Numbered from the stretch's first letter, positions 1-9,663 are shown. The stretch: 64,000 nucleotides of DNA from Psychrobacillus sp. NEAU-3TGS (GCF_029955155.1 NZ_JAPNOZ010000011.1:372001-436000), one strand, 5' to 3'. Program-made: numbers and translations. Notes: generated from the letters alone by a model not told the origin.

Positions 1-615
1 TTTTCCGAAAATAATTCCAGGACCACCAGTTGCCATAATAACAGCATCTCCGCGGAATGCACGAATTTCCATTGTTTGAAGGTTTTGTGCTTTAATACCG
101 CGACAAACCCCTTCGCTATCTTTTATAATTCCAAGGAATTCCCATCCTTCGAACTTCGTAACTAGACCATCTACTTCAAAACGACGCACTTGCTCGTCTA
201 AAGCATATAGCAATTGTTGACCAGTCGTTGCACCAGAAAATGCTGTACGGTGCATTAATGTGCCACCGAAACGACGGAAATCTAATAAACCTTCTGGCGT
301 ACGGTTGAACATAACACCCATACGGTCAAATAAGCTAATAATTCCAGGAGCAGCATCAGTCATTGCTTTTACTGGTCTCTGGTTTGCTAGGAAGTCTCCA
401 CCATATACAGTATCATCTAAGTGTACTGCCGGTGAATCCCCTTCCCCTTTTGTATTTACAGCCCCGTTAATACCGCCTTGTGCACAAACAGAGTGTGAGC
501 GTTTTACAGGAACTAATGAAAATAGATCTACGTGCGTGCCATCTTCGGCTGCTTTCATTGTTGCCATTAATCCAGCTAGACCACCGCCGACAACAATAAG
601 TTTACTTTTTGCCAT
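1..615 (-). CDS. sdhA: Succinate dehydrogenase flavoprotein subunit SdhA (partial)
   Basis: N-terminal 205 residues of the FAD subunit of complex II, which oxidises succinate to fumarate at the inner face of the membrane. The window edge cuts off the rest. The start ATG (613-615 on the minus strand) follows a GGAGTGAG ribosome site. A Rossmann GGGLAG FAD motif lies at residues 10-15, and the RSHSVCAQGG motif with the flavin-linking His lies near residue 41. It follows sdhC with a 48-base gap, as in the B. subtilis sdhCAB operon; sdhB is expected beyond the edge. Identification is secure; only the length is unknown. Confidence 0.96.
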   Translation of the reverse strand, partial: MAKSKLIVVGGGLAGLMATMKAAEDGTHVDLFSLVPVKRSHSVCAQGGINGAVNTKGEGDSPAVHLDDTVYGGDFLANQRPVKAMTDAAPGIISLFDRMGVMFNRTPEGLLDFRRFGGTLMHRTAFSGATTGQQLLYALDEQVRRFEVDGLVTKFEGWEFLGIIKDSEGVCRGIKAQNLQTMEIRAFRGDAVIMATGGPGIIFGK

Positions 616-663
616 GCTATTCTCACTCCTCGATTTTATGGTAGTTGAATGTATATAAAGTTC

Positions 664-1275
664 TTATACAAATGCTAGAAGAGCTTGTACACCAACTACA
701 GATAACGCTAAGAAGATTACTAATGTTACATATGTAGCAATTCGTTGTGATTGTGGTGATTGTGTAATTCCCCAACTAACTAAGAATGACCAAATACCGT
801 TAGCTAAATGGAATGTTGCAGAAATAACCCCTACAATATAGAAGCCTAACATCCATGGATTTGATAAAATTTCAGCCATCATGTTAAAATTAACTTCTTT
901 CGCACCAATCGCTGCTTGAAACCTTGTCTCAAAAACATGCCATGCGATGAAAACAACAAGAAAAATCCCAGTAATTCTTTGTAAAATAAATAAATAGTTT
1001 CGTAGCGTCCCGTATCTCTGTGGATTGTTTTTTGCGGTAAACGCAATATATATACCGTAAAAAGCATGGAACATTAATGGTAAATAAATGACGAAAATCT
1101 CCAACATTAATCTAAATGGAAGACTTTCCATAAAATGTGATGCACTGTTAAAAGCATCTTCTCCTCTAGTAGCAAAATGGTTTACTACTAAATGCTGCGC
1201 CACAAATAATCCAACTGGAATTATTCCTAATAGAGAATGTAAGCGGCGCCAATAAAATTCGCGATCTTTCGACAA
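664..1275 (-). CDS. sdhC: Succinate dehydrogenase cytochrome b558 subunit SdhC
   Basis: Membrane anchor of succinate:menaquinone oxidoreductase, with five hydrophobic helices that carry the haem groups and dock SdhA/SdhB. The protein begins SKDREFYWRRLHSLLG, which matches the N-terminus of Bacillus SdhC (SGNREFYFRRLHSLLG type). I chose the TTG at 1275 because a strong GAGGGGGG ribosome site lies just upstream. A longer reading from 1293 would put its start codon inside that site. The resulting length of 203 residues fits the family (about 202). First gene of the sdhCA(B) operon. Confidence 0.95.
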   Translation of the reverse strand: MSKDREFYWRRLHSLLGIIPVGLFVAQHLVVNHFATRGEDAFNSASHFMESLPFRLMLEIFVIYLPLMFHAFYGIYIAFTAKNNPQRYGTLRNYLFILQRITGIFLVVFIAWHVFETRFQAAIGAKEVNFNMMAEILSNPWMLGFYIVGVISATFHLANGIWSFLVSWGITQSPQSQRIATYVTLVIFLALSVVGVQALLAFV

Positions 1276-1563
1276 AACAGTTACCCCCCTCAAATTTACA
1301 TTTGCTCTGCATAAAAACTATTCTAGTAGAGTAGTTTTTATACGTGGTTCACATCATCATGTTACGAATTTATGACATATCTATTGTACTCTCATCATTT
1401 TAGAGCGTCAAGGCATCTTTAGACTTTTCAATATTCTTCTCGATTCATTTTTGAATAATAATTCGTTTATTTTTTCACAAACTATTCCATTACCACCAAG
1501 AAATTATTTATGATAAAATAGACGAGGACAATGATACTCACTTTTTGAAAGAAGGGTTGCTAC

Positions 1564-1977
1564 TTGAATGATAAGGAACATTCACATGTAACTTCCTTTG
1601 GATATGAATTACTAAGAGACCACGTGCTTGCTTCTATTCTCGGAAAACATGAAAAAGATATTTTATATTGGGCTGGAAAAGATCTTGCTCGCAAGTTTCC
1701 ACTTTACTCGATGGAAGAAGCCATTACATTCTTCCAACAAGCAGGTTGGGGAACATTAGAGTTAGAGAAAACAACAAAAGACTCTGCATTTTATACCTTA
1801 CATACGTTTAATTTACCTCAAAGTGGAAAAATAAGAAGCCACCGATTAGAAGCAGGCTTTTTAGCCGAGCAACAACAGAAAATTGGCGGTTATTTAACAG
1901 AATGCTACGACGAAGAACCAAATAAAAACGGAACTGTTTCCTTTCAAGTAAAATGGGATGTAAAAGTTACTAAATAA
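1564..1977 (+). CDS. yslB: YslB-like DUF2507 protein
   Basis: Cytosolic protein of 137 residues belonging to the DUF2507 family typified by B. subtilis YslB. Function is not established. No signal peptide or membrane segment is visible. It starts at TTG, preceded by GAAAGAAGGG. Its position between the divergent sdhCAB operon and lysC is the same as in B. subtilis, which supports the assignment. A strong terminator begins in its stop codon. Weak homology to V4R-type sensor folds has been proposed for such proteins, but I cannot show it here. Confidence 0.88.
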   Translation: MNDKEHSHVTSFGYELLRDHVLASILGKHEKDILYWAGKDLARKFPLYSMEEAITFFQQAGWGTLELEKTTKDSAFYTLHTFNLPQSGKIRSHRLEAGFLAEQQQKIGGYLTECYDEEPNKNGTVSFQVKWDVKVTK

Positions 1978-2015
1978 GCATTGGATGGTTGGTGCCATCT
2001 AGTGCTTTTCTTTTT
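1976..2015 (+). terminator. Rho-independent terminator of yslB
   Basis: A 13-bp stem (1976-1988 with 1995-2007, two G-U wobbles) and a 6-base loop, followed by TTCTTTTT. The stem begins within the yslB stop codon. Confidence 0.85.
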
Positions 2016-2431
2016 ATCTCTATGTTAACAAGATTTAGCTGGTGGAGTTTTGCTTTCTCGCGGCGAGGGACTAGTCTTCTCGCAAGCGTCTCATGCCAAA
2101 ATGATGTGGTTACTGAATAAGTAATTCCTAAAAATGGCTAAGAGCAACTAAGCGGAGTTGAAAGCAACCAATTTTTCATATTACAAATTTACTTGAAATG
2201 AGACAGTAATGATTATGACGTATTATTCTTACTCACTTTAATAGCGACTATAAGCACCCATAATATAGCAGAAAGAATCCGCTTGATTGGCTTTATCGTG
2301 TTGTAGTATGAAGCGTTCACAGTATGTCTTATTTCTCCCTGCCATTTATTAGACATTTCCTTATATATTTACCATAAACCAATTTAGATCAATCTAAGTC
2401 AATAGCTACTCTTTGGATCCGAGCGGACACT
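2016..2431. other. Gene-free stretch between yslB and lysC
   Basis: No credible reading frame. At 2050-2095 there is a GC-rich patch (cgctttctcgcggcgaggga type). It resembles the core of the interspersed repeats found at 18.2-18.7 and 53.6-54.3 kb and may be a worn-down copy. Nothing else is recognisable. Confidence 0.4.
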
Positions 2432-2473
2432 CCAAGCAAAGCAAACAAGGGCCATAACACTGTCACGACCCTT
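2432..2473 (-). terminator. Terminator downstream of lysC
   Basis: On the minus strand a 12-bp stem (2473-2462 with 2458-2447, three G-U wobbles) with a 3-base loop, followed by a T-rich tract (TTTGCTTTGCTT), 23 bases past the lysC stop. Confidence 0.7.
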
Positions 2474-2495
2474 ACACTCCTAGTTGTTTGATCTG

Positions 2496-3716
2496 TTATT
2501 GCTTGATCGCCAAATCGAATTCATCATGCAGAGCATTGGCTGCCTGGATCATAGAATCCTGAGGAACAACAACAGAAACTTTTATCTCGGATGTACTTAC
2601 CATCTTCACCGGAATATTTTCTTTTCGAAGTCGATCGAACATTTGCGCGGCAACTCCTGGATTGGAGACCATTCCGGAACCAACAATGGAAACTTTCGCT
2701 AAGCCTACCTCAAAGTCCGCAAATGTAAAGCCGAGCGTTTTTTTGTGAGTTTCAAGAACCGTAATTGCTTCTGCTAACGACTCTTTTTTGATAGAGAATG
2801 AAACAGCAGGTCTTACACCATCTACAATGGATTGTACAATAATATCAACATTAATATGATTTTCTGCAAGAGTCGTAAAAATGGATGCTAGTGAACCATT
2901 AAATGGTACATCATACTCAATTGTTAATCGCACTATATCTGATTCAAATGCTACCCCACGTACTACTAAATTATTTTCCACATCTACTTCCTCCTTTAAA
3001 ATTGTTCCTTCATTTTCTGAAGAGCTTGAACGTACTCTTAATGGTATTTTATAGTTTTTTGCAAATTCGACTGCTCTTGGATGAAGTACTCCAGCACCTA
3101 GATTAGCAAGCTCAAGCATTTCATCGTATTCTAATTGTTCTAGCTTTCTAGCATTTGTAACGTATCTTGGGTCCGATGTAAATACCCCTTCTACATCTGT
3201 ATAAATATCACATACATCCGCTTCAATCGTTACTGCAATGGCAACTGCGGTTGTATCTGACCCACCTCTTCCCAGAGTTGTGATTTCTCCATCATTTGAA
3301 ACCCCTTGAAAGCCAGCAACAATTACGATCTTATCTTCTTTCAATAAGTCGTTTAATTTAGAGCCATCCATTTTCTCTACTCTTGCATTTTTATGTACAT
3401 TATCTGTCACGAGGCCTGCTTGCCAACCAGTTAGAGAAACGGCGTCTAGACCTAGTGCATTTAATTGGATCGCTAGTAATGACATGGTCACTTGTTCTCC
3501 AGTAGAGAGTAGCATGTCCATTTCGCGTTTAGATGGATTTTCTGTTATTTCATTCGCTAAATTTACCAATTCATCTGTTGCTTTGCCCATTGCTGATACG
3601 ACTACAACAATATCATGCCCTTTTTCTTTCTCTTTACTGATTCTGTTTGCTACGCTCGCAATTTTTTCTGTAGTTGCTACAGAAGTACCACCGAATTTCA
3701 TCACAATTTTACTCAT
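2496..3716 (-). CDS. lysC: Aspartokinase (lysine-responsive, LysC type)
   Basis: Phosphorylates aspartate, the first step toward lysine, diaminopimelate, threonine and methionine. The 406 residues match the Bacillus aspartokinase II length (408). The kinase motif KFGGTS is at residues 7-12, and LGRGGSDTTA with the aspartate-binding loop lies near residue 150. Two ACT domains occupy the last 140 residues. In the family an internal start near residue 245 can yield a separate regulatory beta subunit. The start ATG has a GGGAGAGA ribosome site. A complete lysine riboswitch with terminator lies directly upstream, so expression should fall when lysine is plentiful. Confidence 0.97.
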   Translation of the reverse strand: MSKIVMKFGGTSVATTEKIASVANRISKEKEKGHDIVVVVSAMGKATDELVNLANEITENPSKREMDMLLSTGEQVTMSLLAIQLNALGLDAVSLTGWQAGLVTDNVHKNARVEKMDGSKLNDLLKEDKIVIVAGFQGVSNDGEITTLGRGGSDTTAVAIAVTIEADVCDIYTDVEGVFTSDPRYVTNARKLEQLEYDEMLELANLGAGVLHPRAVEFAKNYKIPLRVRSSSSENEGTILKEEVDVENNLVVRGVAFESDIVRLTIEYDVPFNGSLASIFTTLAENHINVDIIVQSIVDGVRPAVSFSIKKESLAEAITVLETHKKTLGFTFADFEVGLAKVSIVGSGMVSNPGVAAQMFDRLRKENIPVKMVSTSEIKVSVVVPQDSMIQAANALHDEFDLAIKQ

Positions 3717-3747
3717 GGATATTCTCTCCCTTGTTTATCTGTAAGGA

Positions 3748-3782
3748 TTAAAAAATGCTTTCCACATATTGTGAAAAGCATT
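3748..3782 (-). terminator. Riboswitch-controlled terminator in the lysC leader
   Basis: Minus-strand 12-bp stem AATGCTTTTCAC / GTGGAAAGCATT with a 5-base loop and a run of T, located between the lysine aptamer and the lysC start. A competing hairpin can form between TCTCACATGG at the aptamer's 3' edge and CCGTGTATGAGA just before this stem. That gives a plausible antiterminator. Confidence 0.85.
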
Positions 3783-3810
3783 GTCTCATACACGGTCAAA
3801 TAATGTCCAT

Positions 3811-3987
3811 GTGAGATAGCCCTCCAGAATACTGAATTCTGACAATCCTACATTTCTTCAATGCAGAACCAACCTAGAACAGGAAAAGCTATACTAGGTT
3901 TCGGCAAATGACCCTTTCCTTTAGCGATTAACGGATCTTTTCATCCTCCCGCTAAGTACTCTTGTCAGTTTGCACCTCTATCTTCAC
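3811..3987 (-). promoter_or_regulatory. Lysine riboswitch (L-box)
   Basis: Reading the minus strand, the conserved L-box blocks occur in order: GATAGAGGTGC, AAGAGTA, a GGAGG segment, AAAGGAAAGGG, GCCGAAAC, GTTGGTTCTGCATTGAAG and GGAGGGCTATCTCAC. The 5' GTGAAGATAG and 3' CTATCTCAC close stem P1. Together with the downstream terminator this is the transcription-attenuation lysine riboswitch known from B. subtilis lysC. Confidence 0.93.
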
Positions 3988-4045
3988 TTCATGATAGTGA
4001 ATATTAAATTGTATCAACCATAACACAAGAAAATTCAGAAGACAA

Positions 4046-5821
4046 TTACTTTTTCTGAAAATGTTCCACCATTGTCTCTGCTAGCTTGCTAGAAAGCCCT
4101 GCTTCTATAAATTCTTCCTTCGTCGCTGCCTGCATTTTCTTGATTGATCCGAAATGCTTTAATAGTACTTTTTTTCGTTTCGGACCTATTCCTTCAATAC
4201 CATCTAAAGAAGAAGCAATTGTATGTTTTCCTCTTTGTTGGCGATGGAATGTAATAGCAAAGCGGTGTACTTCGTCTTGAATACGCTGTAACAAATAAAA
4301 CCCTTCACTCGTCCGCTTCATTGGAATTATATCAATAGGATTTCCGTATAGTAGCTGTGAAGTTTGGTGCTTTCCATCTTTTGCAAGCCCAGCAATAGGA
4401 ATTTCTAAGCCTAACTCATCTTCTAAAATTTCTCGAGCAGCTTCTATTTGCCCTTTTCCTCCATCGATAATAATGAGATCTGGTAAAGGTAGATTTTCTT
4501 TCAACACGCGTGTGTATCTTCTGCGAATGACCTCTCGCATCGCTCCGTAATCATCATGTTTGGCAGCAGTTCTCGTCTTATATTTTCGATAGTCCTTTTT
4601 ATATGCTTTACCATCTACAAAGACAACCATCGCTGAAACAGCGTCGGTTCCATGTATATGAGAATTATCAAATGCTTCAATTCGGTTTGGAGTGGCAATC
4701 CCCATTACATTACCTAATTCCTCCACTGCTCCAATCGTGCGCTCTTCTTGTCTTTCAATCAGTTGGAACTTCTCACTTAAAGCAAGTACTGCATTTTTCT
4801 TTGCAAGATCTACTAAGTTTTTTTTCAAGCCTTTTTGAGGAGTGAACACTTTCATCTCTAATAATTCAGAAGCTAAATGGACATCTGTATCATGAGGAAC
4901 GAACACCTCTTTAGGTTTAATATGCTCTGGCTTTGCATAAAACTGACCTAAAAAAGTTAAAAACTCTTCTTCCGGATCACGATATAAAGGAAAAAGCGAT
5001 ACATCTCGTTCGATTAGTTTTCCTTGTCGGATAAAAAATACTTGGACACACATCCAGCCTTTATCGACGGCATAACCAAATATATCACGACTCGTAAAAT
5101 CGTTGATTGTAATTTTTTGTTTTTCCATAACCATTTCAATATTAGATATTTGGTCTCTATACTCTTTTGCACGTTCGAATTCTAAGTTTTCTGCTGCCTC
5201 TGTCATTTTCTCCGTTAATTCTTTTTTTACATCTGTATAACCACCGTTTAAAAAGCTCGTAATTTCATCCGTTAACTTTTTATAAGTGGAATCCTCTATT
5301 TCCTTTACACATGGAGCTAGACATTGCCCTAAGTGGTAGTATAAGCAAACACGATCTGGTAATTTTGCACACTTTCTTAATGGGTATATTCGATCCAATA
5401 GTTTTTTTGTCTCAAAAGCTGCATGTGCATTTGGATAGGGACCAAAATATTTCCCTTTATCCTTTTTCACTTGTCTTGTAATGATTAATTTTGGATTTTT
5501 TTCTGCAGTTATTTTAATGTATGGATACGTTTTATCGTCCTTTAGCATAATATTATATTTTGGATCATGCTTTTTGATGAGATGAAGCTCTAGAATAAGG
5601 GCTTCTATCTCTGACGATGTGACGATATATTCAAAATCAACTATTTCTTGTACTAATCTTTGCGTTTTCCCATCATGTGAACCTGTAAAATAGGAACGTA
5701 CACGATTTTTCAATACTTTTGCTTTGCCGACATAAATGATGGTTCCTTGGCGATCTTTCATCAAATAACACCCAGGATCACCTGGTAATATGGCACATTT
5801 TTGTTGTATCAAATCATTCAT
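4046..5821 (-). CDS. uvrC: UvrABC excinuclease subunit C
   Basis: Makes both incisions around a DNA lesion in nucleotide excision repair, acting with UvrB. Domains in order: GIY-YIG nuclease (about residues 14-92), a Cys-containing segment, a UVR motif that binds UvrB (about 195-230), the UvrC RNase H-like 5' nuclease with [13 protein letters not shown], and a C-terminal helix-hairpin-helix (about 545-591) with [13 protein letters not shown]. The 591 residues are a normal length. It lies between trxA and lysC as in B. subtilis, but a terminator separates it from trxA. Confidence 0.97.
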   Translation of the reverse strand: MNDLIQQKCAILPGDPGCYLMKDRQGTIIYVGKAKVLKNRVRSYFTGSHDGKTQRLVQEIVDFEYIVTSSEIEALILELHLIKKHDPKYNIMLKDDKTYPYIKITAEKNPKLIITRQVKKDKGKYFGPYPNAHAAFETKKLLDRIYPLRKCAKLPDRVCLYYHLGQCLAPCVKEIEDSTYKKLTDEITSFLNGGYTDVKKELTEKMTEAAENLEFERAKEYRDQISNIEMVMEKQKITINDFTSRDIFGYAVDKGWMCVQVFFIRQGKLIERDVSLFPLYRDPEEEFLTFLGQFYAKPEHIKPKEVFVPHDTDVHLASELLEMKVFTPQKGLKKNLVDLAKKNAVLALSEKFQLIERQEERTIGAVEELGNVMGIATPNRIEAFDNSHIHGTDAVSAMVVFVDGKAYKKDYRKYKTRTAAKHDDYGAMREVIRRRYTRVLKENLPLPDLIIIDGGKGQIEAAREILEDELGLEIPIAGLAKDGKHQTSQLLYGNPIDIIPMKRTSEGFYLLQRIQDEVHRFAITFHRQQRGKHTIASSLDGIEGIGPKRKKVLLKHFGSIKKMQAATKEEFIEAGLSSKLAETMVEHFQKK

Positions 5822-5834
5822 TTTATCACCCGTT

Positions 5835-5869
5835 TAAAAAAACCGGGCACCTTAGAGGACCCGGTTTTA
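5835..5869 (-). terminator. Terminator between trxA and uvrC
   Basis: Minus-strand AAAACCGGG...CCCGGTTTTTTT hairpin, directly after the trxA stop codon. Confidence 0.85.
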
Positions 5870-5871
5870 TA

Positions 5872-6186
5872 TTATGCGTTTTTTTCTACAAATTGAACTA
5901 GTGCTTCTTTCGGTTGGAAACCAACAGCTTTGTCTACCGGTTGACCATCCTTGAATAATACTAGAGTCGGGATAGACATAATACCAAATTGACTAGCAGT
6001 TGCTTGGTTTTCATCTACATCCACTTTAACTATTTTTACTTTATCGCTCATCTCAGCGTCCATTTCTTCAAGTACAGGAGCAATCATTTTACAAGGCCCA
6101 CACCATGTTGCCCAAAAATCTACTAATACTAAACCTTTCTCAATCTCTTGTGAGAAAGTCTGATCTGTTCCATGAACTATTGCCAT
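5872..6186 (-). CDS. trxA: Thioredoxin
   Basis: Cytosolic dithiol reductant of 104 residues, the typical size. The redox motif WCGPC is at residues 28-32, the cis-proline motif SIPTL is near residue 73, and the central FWATW strand is intact. A strong AAAGGAGGAA ribosome site precedes the ATG. It lies between etfA and uvrC as in B. subtilis. Terminators on both sides suggest it is mainly transcribed on its own. Confidence 0.97.
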   Translation of the reverse strand: MAIVHGTDQTFSQEIEKGLVLVDFWATWCGPCKMIAPVLEEMDAEMSDKVKIVKVDVDENQATASQFGIMSIPTLVLFKDGQPVDKAVGFQPKEALVQFVEKNA

Positions 6187-6325
6187 TAAAAATTCCTCCT
6201 TTAGTTACCTATAAATAGATTATAGCAGACTCATATTGCTACATCTACATATTAGCTTGCACGAAAAGTGAAAGCTAATATGTCTGCCTCCGAGGGGCAA
6301 GGTGCTGGAGCTTTATCAATACAAG

Positions 6326-6358
6326 TAAAAACTCGGCTCCAAAAAAGAGCCGAGTCAT
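6326..6358 (-). terminator. Terminator of the lcfA-fadR-fadB-etfB-etfA operon
   Basis: Minus-strand ACTCGGCTC / GAGCCGAGT stem with a T6 loop and a trailing T-run, four bases past the etfA stop. Confidence 0.88.
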
Positions 6359-6361
6359 TTA

Positions 6362-7339
6362 TTAAGCATTTACTTTCAATTGTTTGAACTCTTCCGTAAG
6401 TAACGGGATAACTTCGAATAGATCGCCGACAATGCCGTAGTCCGCCACTTTGAAAATGTTTGCTTCTGGATCTTTGTTGATTGCCACAATAATTTTCGAG
6501 TTCGACATACCAGCCAAATGCTGTATAGCACCTGAAATACCTGCCGCTATATATAGATCCGGTGTTACTACTTTACCAGTTTGCCCAATTTGTAGGGAGT
6601 AATCACAGTAATCAGCATCACAAGCTCCACGAGAAGCCCCAACAGCACCACCTAGTACGTCCGCTAGCTCTTTTAATGGAGCAAAACCTTCTTCGCTCTT
6701 CACTCCACGTCCACCAGCGATGACCACTTTTGCTTCAGATAAATCTACGCCTTCAGATGATTTACGAACTACTTCTTTAATAATTGTACGAAGGTTTGTA
6801 ATATCTACTGATAATGCAGATACATCTGCTGATTTGCTATCATCTTTTGCAAGTGGTGCAATGTTGTTTGGACGAATCGTCACGAATTCGATACCGTCTT
6901 TCACTTTCACTTTCTCGAATGCTTTACCGGAATAGATTGGACGGATGTAAACAGCAGCGTCGCCTTCTCCTTCGATTGCAGTTACATCTGATACTAAACC
7001 AATTTGCAATTTACTTGCGATTTTTGGAGAGATATCTTTCCCTAAAGCAGTATGTCCGAATACGATTGCTTGTGGGTTCTCTTGTTCAATTACAGCAAGC
7101 AATGCTTGTCCATAACCGTCTGATGTATATTGTTTTAAATGTGGATGTTCTACCGTGATTACACGATCTGCACCATATTTACCAAGTTCAGCTGTCAAAC
7201 CTTGCACTGTATCTCCTAATAGAACACTAACAACTTCCCCGCCATTTGAAATTTGTTTTCCAGCAGCGATCGCTTCATAAGAAACATTACGTAGAGCACC
7301 TTCACGCGCTTCCGCAAGTACTAATACTTTTTTAGACAT
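6362..7339 (-). CDS. etfA: Electron transfer flavoprotein alpha subunit
   Basis: FAD-binding subunit of ETF, which takes electrons from acyl-CoA dehydrogenases to the quinone pool. It has 325 residues, normal for EtfA. The N-terminal half is the ETF alpha/beta domain. The C-terminal FAD domain holds GAVGASRGACDADYC and GQTGKVVTPDLYIAAGISG motifs that bind the cofactor. It follows etfB by 42 bases and is the last gene of the fatty-acid-degradation operon before a strong terminator. Confidence 0.97.
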   Translation of the reverse strand: MSKKVLVLAEAREGALRNVSYEAIAAGKQISNGGEVVSVLLGDTVQGLTAELGKYGADRVITVEHPHLKQYTSDGYGQALLAVIEQENPQAIVFGHTALGKDISPKIASKLQIGLVSDVTAIEGEGDAAVYIRPIYSGKAFEKVKVKDGIEFVTIRPNNIAPLAKDDSKSADVSALSVDITNLRTIIKEVVRKSSEGVDLSEAKVVIAGGRGVKSEEGFAPLKELADVLGGAVGASRGACDADYCDYSLQIGQTGKVVTPDLYIAAGISGAIQHLAGMSNSKIIVAINKDPEANIFKVADYGIVGDLFEVIPLLTEEFKQLKVNA

Positions 7340-7381
7340 ATTCTTTTCCTCCCGTTTTGTTGAGTATTAATTCAAATAACA

Positions 7382-8155
7382 TTAAACGACTTTTGCTTCC
7401 GAATGAAGTAATTGAACTAACTCTTTTACTTGGTCAGCTAGCTCCCCTTCTAATACTTTTCCAGCTTCCTTTTTAGGAGGTAAATAAATTTCTAATGTTT
7501 CTGTTTTCGCTTCTACATCATCTTCATCTATATCTAAATCATCTAGCTCTACTTCTTCTAAAGGCTTTTTCTTCGCTTTCATGATTCCTGGTAAGGACGG
7601 ATAACGAGGCTCGTTCAATCCTTGTTGTGCTGTAACAAGAAGTGGTAAGGAAGTTTCTAGAACCTCTGTATCTCCTTCTACATCACGCTTGATCGAAACA
7701 GTTGTCCCATCGATTTCAAGATTCGTGATAGTTGTTACATAGTTGATGCCTAGTAACTCTGCAACACGTGGTCCAACTTGTCCAGACCCACCGTCAATTG
7801 CAACATTTCCTGCTAAGATTAAATCTGGATTTTTATCTTTTAAGTATTCCGAAATGATTTGAGCAGCTGTGAACTGATCCAGCTCTTCTACATCATCTTC
7901 TATATTAATAAGAACAGCTTTGTCGGCTCCCATAGCAAGTGCTGTGCGAAGTTGTTTTTCCGCATCTTCTCCACCCAAAGTAAGAACCGTTACTTCTCCA
8001 CCTTGTGCGTCGCGAACTTGAATTGCTTCTTCAATCGCATATTCATCATAAGGATTGATGATGAATTCTGCTCCGTCTTCTTGGATTTTACCGCCACTCA
8101 CTACGATTTTTTCTTCTGTGTCAAATGTGCGTTTCACTAAAACATAAATATTCAT
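7382..8155 (-). CDS. etfB: Electron transfer flavoprotein beta subunit
   Basis: AMP-binding partner of EtfA, 257 residues. It begins MNIYVLVKRTFDTEEKI and includes the ETF-beta signature region around VAIDGGSGQVGPRVAELLG (near residue 120). The C-terminal tail carries the usual recognition-loop area and an acidic insert (EEVELDDLDIDEDD). The ribosome site is AGGGAGGATAA. It is co-directional with the upstream enoyl-CoA hydratase (25-base gap) and etfA, the Bacillus fad operon order. Confidence 0.97.
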   Translation of the reverse strand: MNIYVLVKRTFDTEEKIVVSGGKIQEDGAEFIINPYDEYAIEEAIQVRDAQGGEVTVLTLGGEDAEKQLRTALAMGADKAVLINIEDDVEELDQFTAAQIISEYLKDKNPDLILAGNVAIDGGSGQVGPRVAELLGINYVTTITNLEIDGTTVSIKRDVEGDTEVLETSLPLLVTAQQGLNEPRYPSLPGIMKAKKKPLEEVELDDLDIDEDDVEAKTETLEIYLPPKKEAGKVLEGELADQVKELVQLLHSEAKVV

Positions 8156-8180
8156 TTAGTTATCCTCCCTTAGCATCTAA

Positions 8181-8954
8181 TTACTTGCCTTTAAAAACAG
8201 GTTCTCTTTTTTCTAAAAATGCAGAAATACCTTCTTTTGCATCATCTGAAACAAAAACGCTTCCAAAAACATTCGCTTCTGCTCGCACACCTTCATAATA
8301 AGATGCTGACTTAACATATTGGAGCATGTCTAAGGCTGCTTTTACAGCGATCGGGCTTTTCTTTGCAATTTTGACTGCAAGTTCCTGCGCACGACTAAAT
8401 AGCTCTTCTTCGGGATATGCATGATTAGCTAAACCAATTTTAGCTGCTTCTGTCCCGCTGATTGGGTCACTCGTTAACAGCATTTCTGCCGCTTTCGCAA
8501 ATCCAACATAGCGTGGAAGACGCTGAGTTCCAGCAAATCCAGGTATTAAACCTAATTGTAATTCTGGAAGTCCAAGTTTAGCATTTTCTGAAACTAGTCG
8601 TATATGACAGCTCATCGCTAATTCTAGACCACCACCTAGAGCAGCACCATGAATCGCTGCGATGACCGGCTTCGAAAACCTTTCTAATCTTTCAAAGATC
8701 ATCTGTCCGCTTTCAGCCAACTCGGAAAATTCTTCTCCTGTAGAAACAGAAGTAAATTCTTTAATATCCGCACCAGCAGAAAAGAATCTACCTTCACCTT
8801 TAAGCAAAAGAACACGAACTGCGTCATCATTTTCAACTGCATCTAAAAGGTCATTAATTTCTAGAATTACCCCTCTTGCAAGTGCATTTGCTGGTGGACG
8901 ATTTAGTGTAACTGTAGCTACACCTTCTTCGATTTCCCATGACAAAAATCCCAT
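8181..8954 (-). CDS. fadB: Enoyl-CoA hydratase
   Basis: Crotonase-family protein of 257 residues that hydrates trans-2-enoyl-CoA in beta-oxidation. Oxyanion-hole segments are visible: [10 protein letters not shown] near residue 60 and [12 protein letters not shown] near 105. Catalytic Glu candidates lie in [16 protein letters not shown] near residue 130. The operon position (fadR upstream, etfB downstream) matches B. subtilis fadB (ysiB), which is short and unrelated in domain make-up to the two-domain E. coli FadB. Start ATG with GGGGAAG upstream. Confidence 0.93.
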   Translation of the reverse strand: MGFLSWEIEEGVATVTLNRPPANALARGVILEINDLLDAVENDDAVRVLLLKGEGRFFSAGADIKEFTSVSTGEEFSELAESGQMIFERLERFSKPVIAAIHGAALGGGLELAMSCHIRLVSENAKLGLPELQLGLIPGFAGTQRLPRYVGFAKAAEMLLTSDPISGTEAAKIGLANHAYPEEELFSRAQELAVKIAKKSPIAVKAALDMLQYVKSASYYEGVRAEANVFGSVFVSDDAKEGISAFLEKREPVFKGK

Positions 8955-8972
8955 TCAATCACTTCCCCTTTG

Positions 8973-9554
8973 TTATACTTTTATAGCATTTAATAATAGA
9001 CGATGTACTTTAGGAGTTAAGTCTATAAGATTATATTTATATTCATTCATCACCCAAGTTGTTGTCGTCTCATCTATTGTACCAAAAATCATTTGTCTTG
9101 CTAACCGAATATCTATCTTTTCATTAAATTCTCCATTTTCAATACCTTCTTTTAAAATGGAATCTAATAGCACTAAATAATTTTTTAATATGGCATTAAT
9201 CCGTAAACGTAGGGCCAAATTCGACTGCCTTAACTCTAATTGAGTAACGGTTGCTAAATGATGATCACTCGCAAGTACACTAAAATGATTTTCAATCATC
9301 TTGAATAATTTCTCTGAAGCACTCGCATCTATTTCAATTATTTGCTGTAGATTTTCTGCGAATACCTCCATCTTTTCTTCAAATACGGAGATTAATATGT
9401 CTTCTTTATTCTTAAAATATAAGTAGATCGTTCCATCTGCCACGCCTGCCTGTTTAGCAATTTTAGAAACCTGTGACTGATGATATCCATTTTCGGCAAT
9501 GACGATTATGGCAGCATCTATAATTTGCTTATATTTCGGCTTATCTTTTTTCAA
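8973..9554 (-). CDS. fadR: Fatty acid degradation repressor FadR (TetR family)
   Basis: TetR-type repressor whose family member in B. subtilis (YsiA/FadR) is released from DNA by long-chain acyl-CoA. The N-terminal helix-turn-helix reads VSKIAKQAGVADGTIYLYF; the C-terminal domain is the acyl-CoA pocket. I place the start at TTG 9554, which gives MKKDKPKYKQIIDAA. This aligns with the Bacillus N-terminus and sits 6 bases after GGTGGTG. The product has 193 residues (family 194). An exact FadR-type operator lies just upstream, implying self-repression. Confidence 0.94.
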   Translation of the reverse strand: MKKDKPKYKQIIDAAIIVIAENGYHQSQVSKIAKQAGVADGTIYLYFKNKEDILISVFEEKMEVFAENLQQIIEIDASASEKLFKMIENHFSVLASDHHLATVTQLELRQSNLALRLRINAILKNYLVLLDSILKEGIENGEFNEKIDIRLARQMIFGTIDETTTTWVMNEYKYNLIDLTPKVHRLLLNAIKV

Positions 9555-9638
9555 TATGTTCACCACCAATACTCAATTACGTCGATAGGCAATACTTTCT
9601 TCGACCAAAGTTTTTAACATTCGATAAAAATAAAAATA

Positions 9639-9656
9639 TGAATGATGATTCATTCA
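9639..9656. promoter_or_regulatory. FadR operator upstream of fadR
   Basis: TGAATGATGATTCATTCA, a near-perfect dyad that agrees with the B. subtilis FadR box (TGAATGA-N4-TCATTCA). It lies a few bases past the -10 element of the fadR promoter, so binding would block initiation. Confidence 0.88.
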
Positions 9657-9663
9657 TATTTTT

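Noticed and set aside
246-260. TGGCAC...TGCA on the minus strand, a sigma-54 promoter look-alike
   Set aside because: Spacing between GG and GC is 9, not 10, and it lies inside sdhA.
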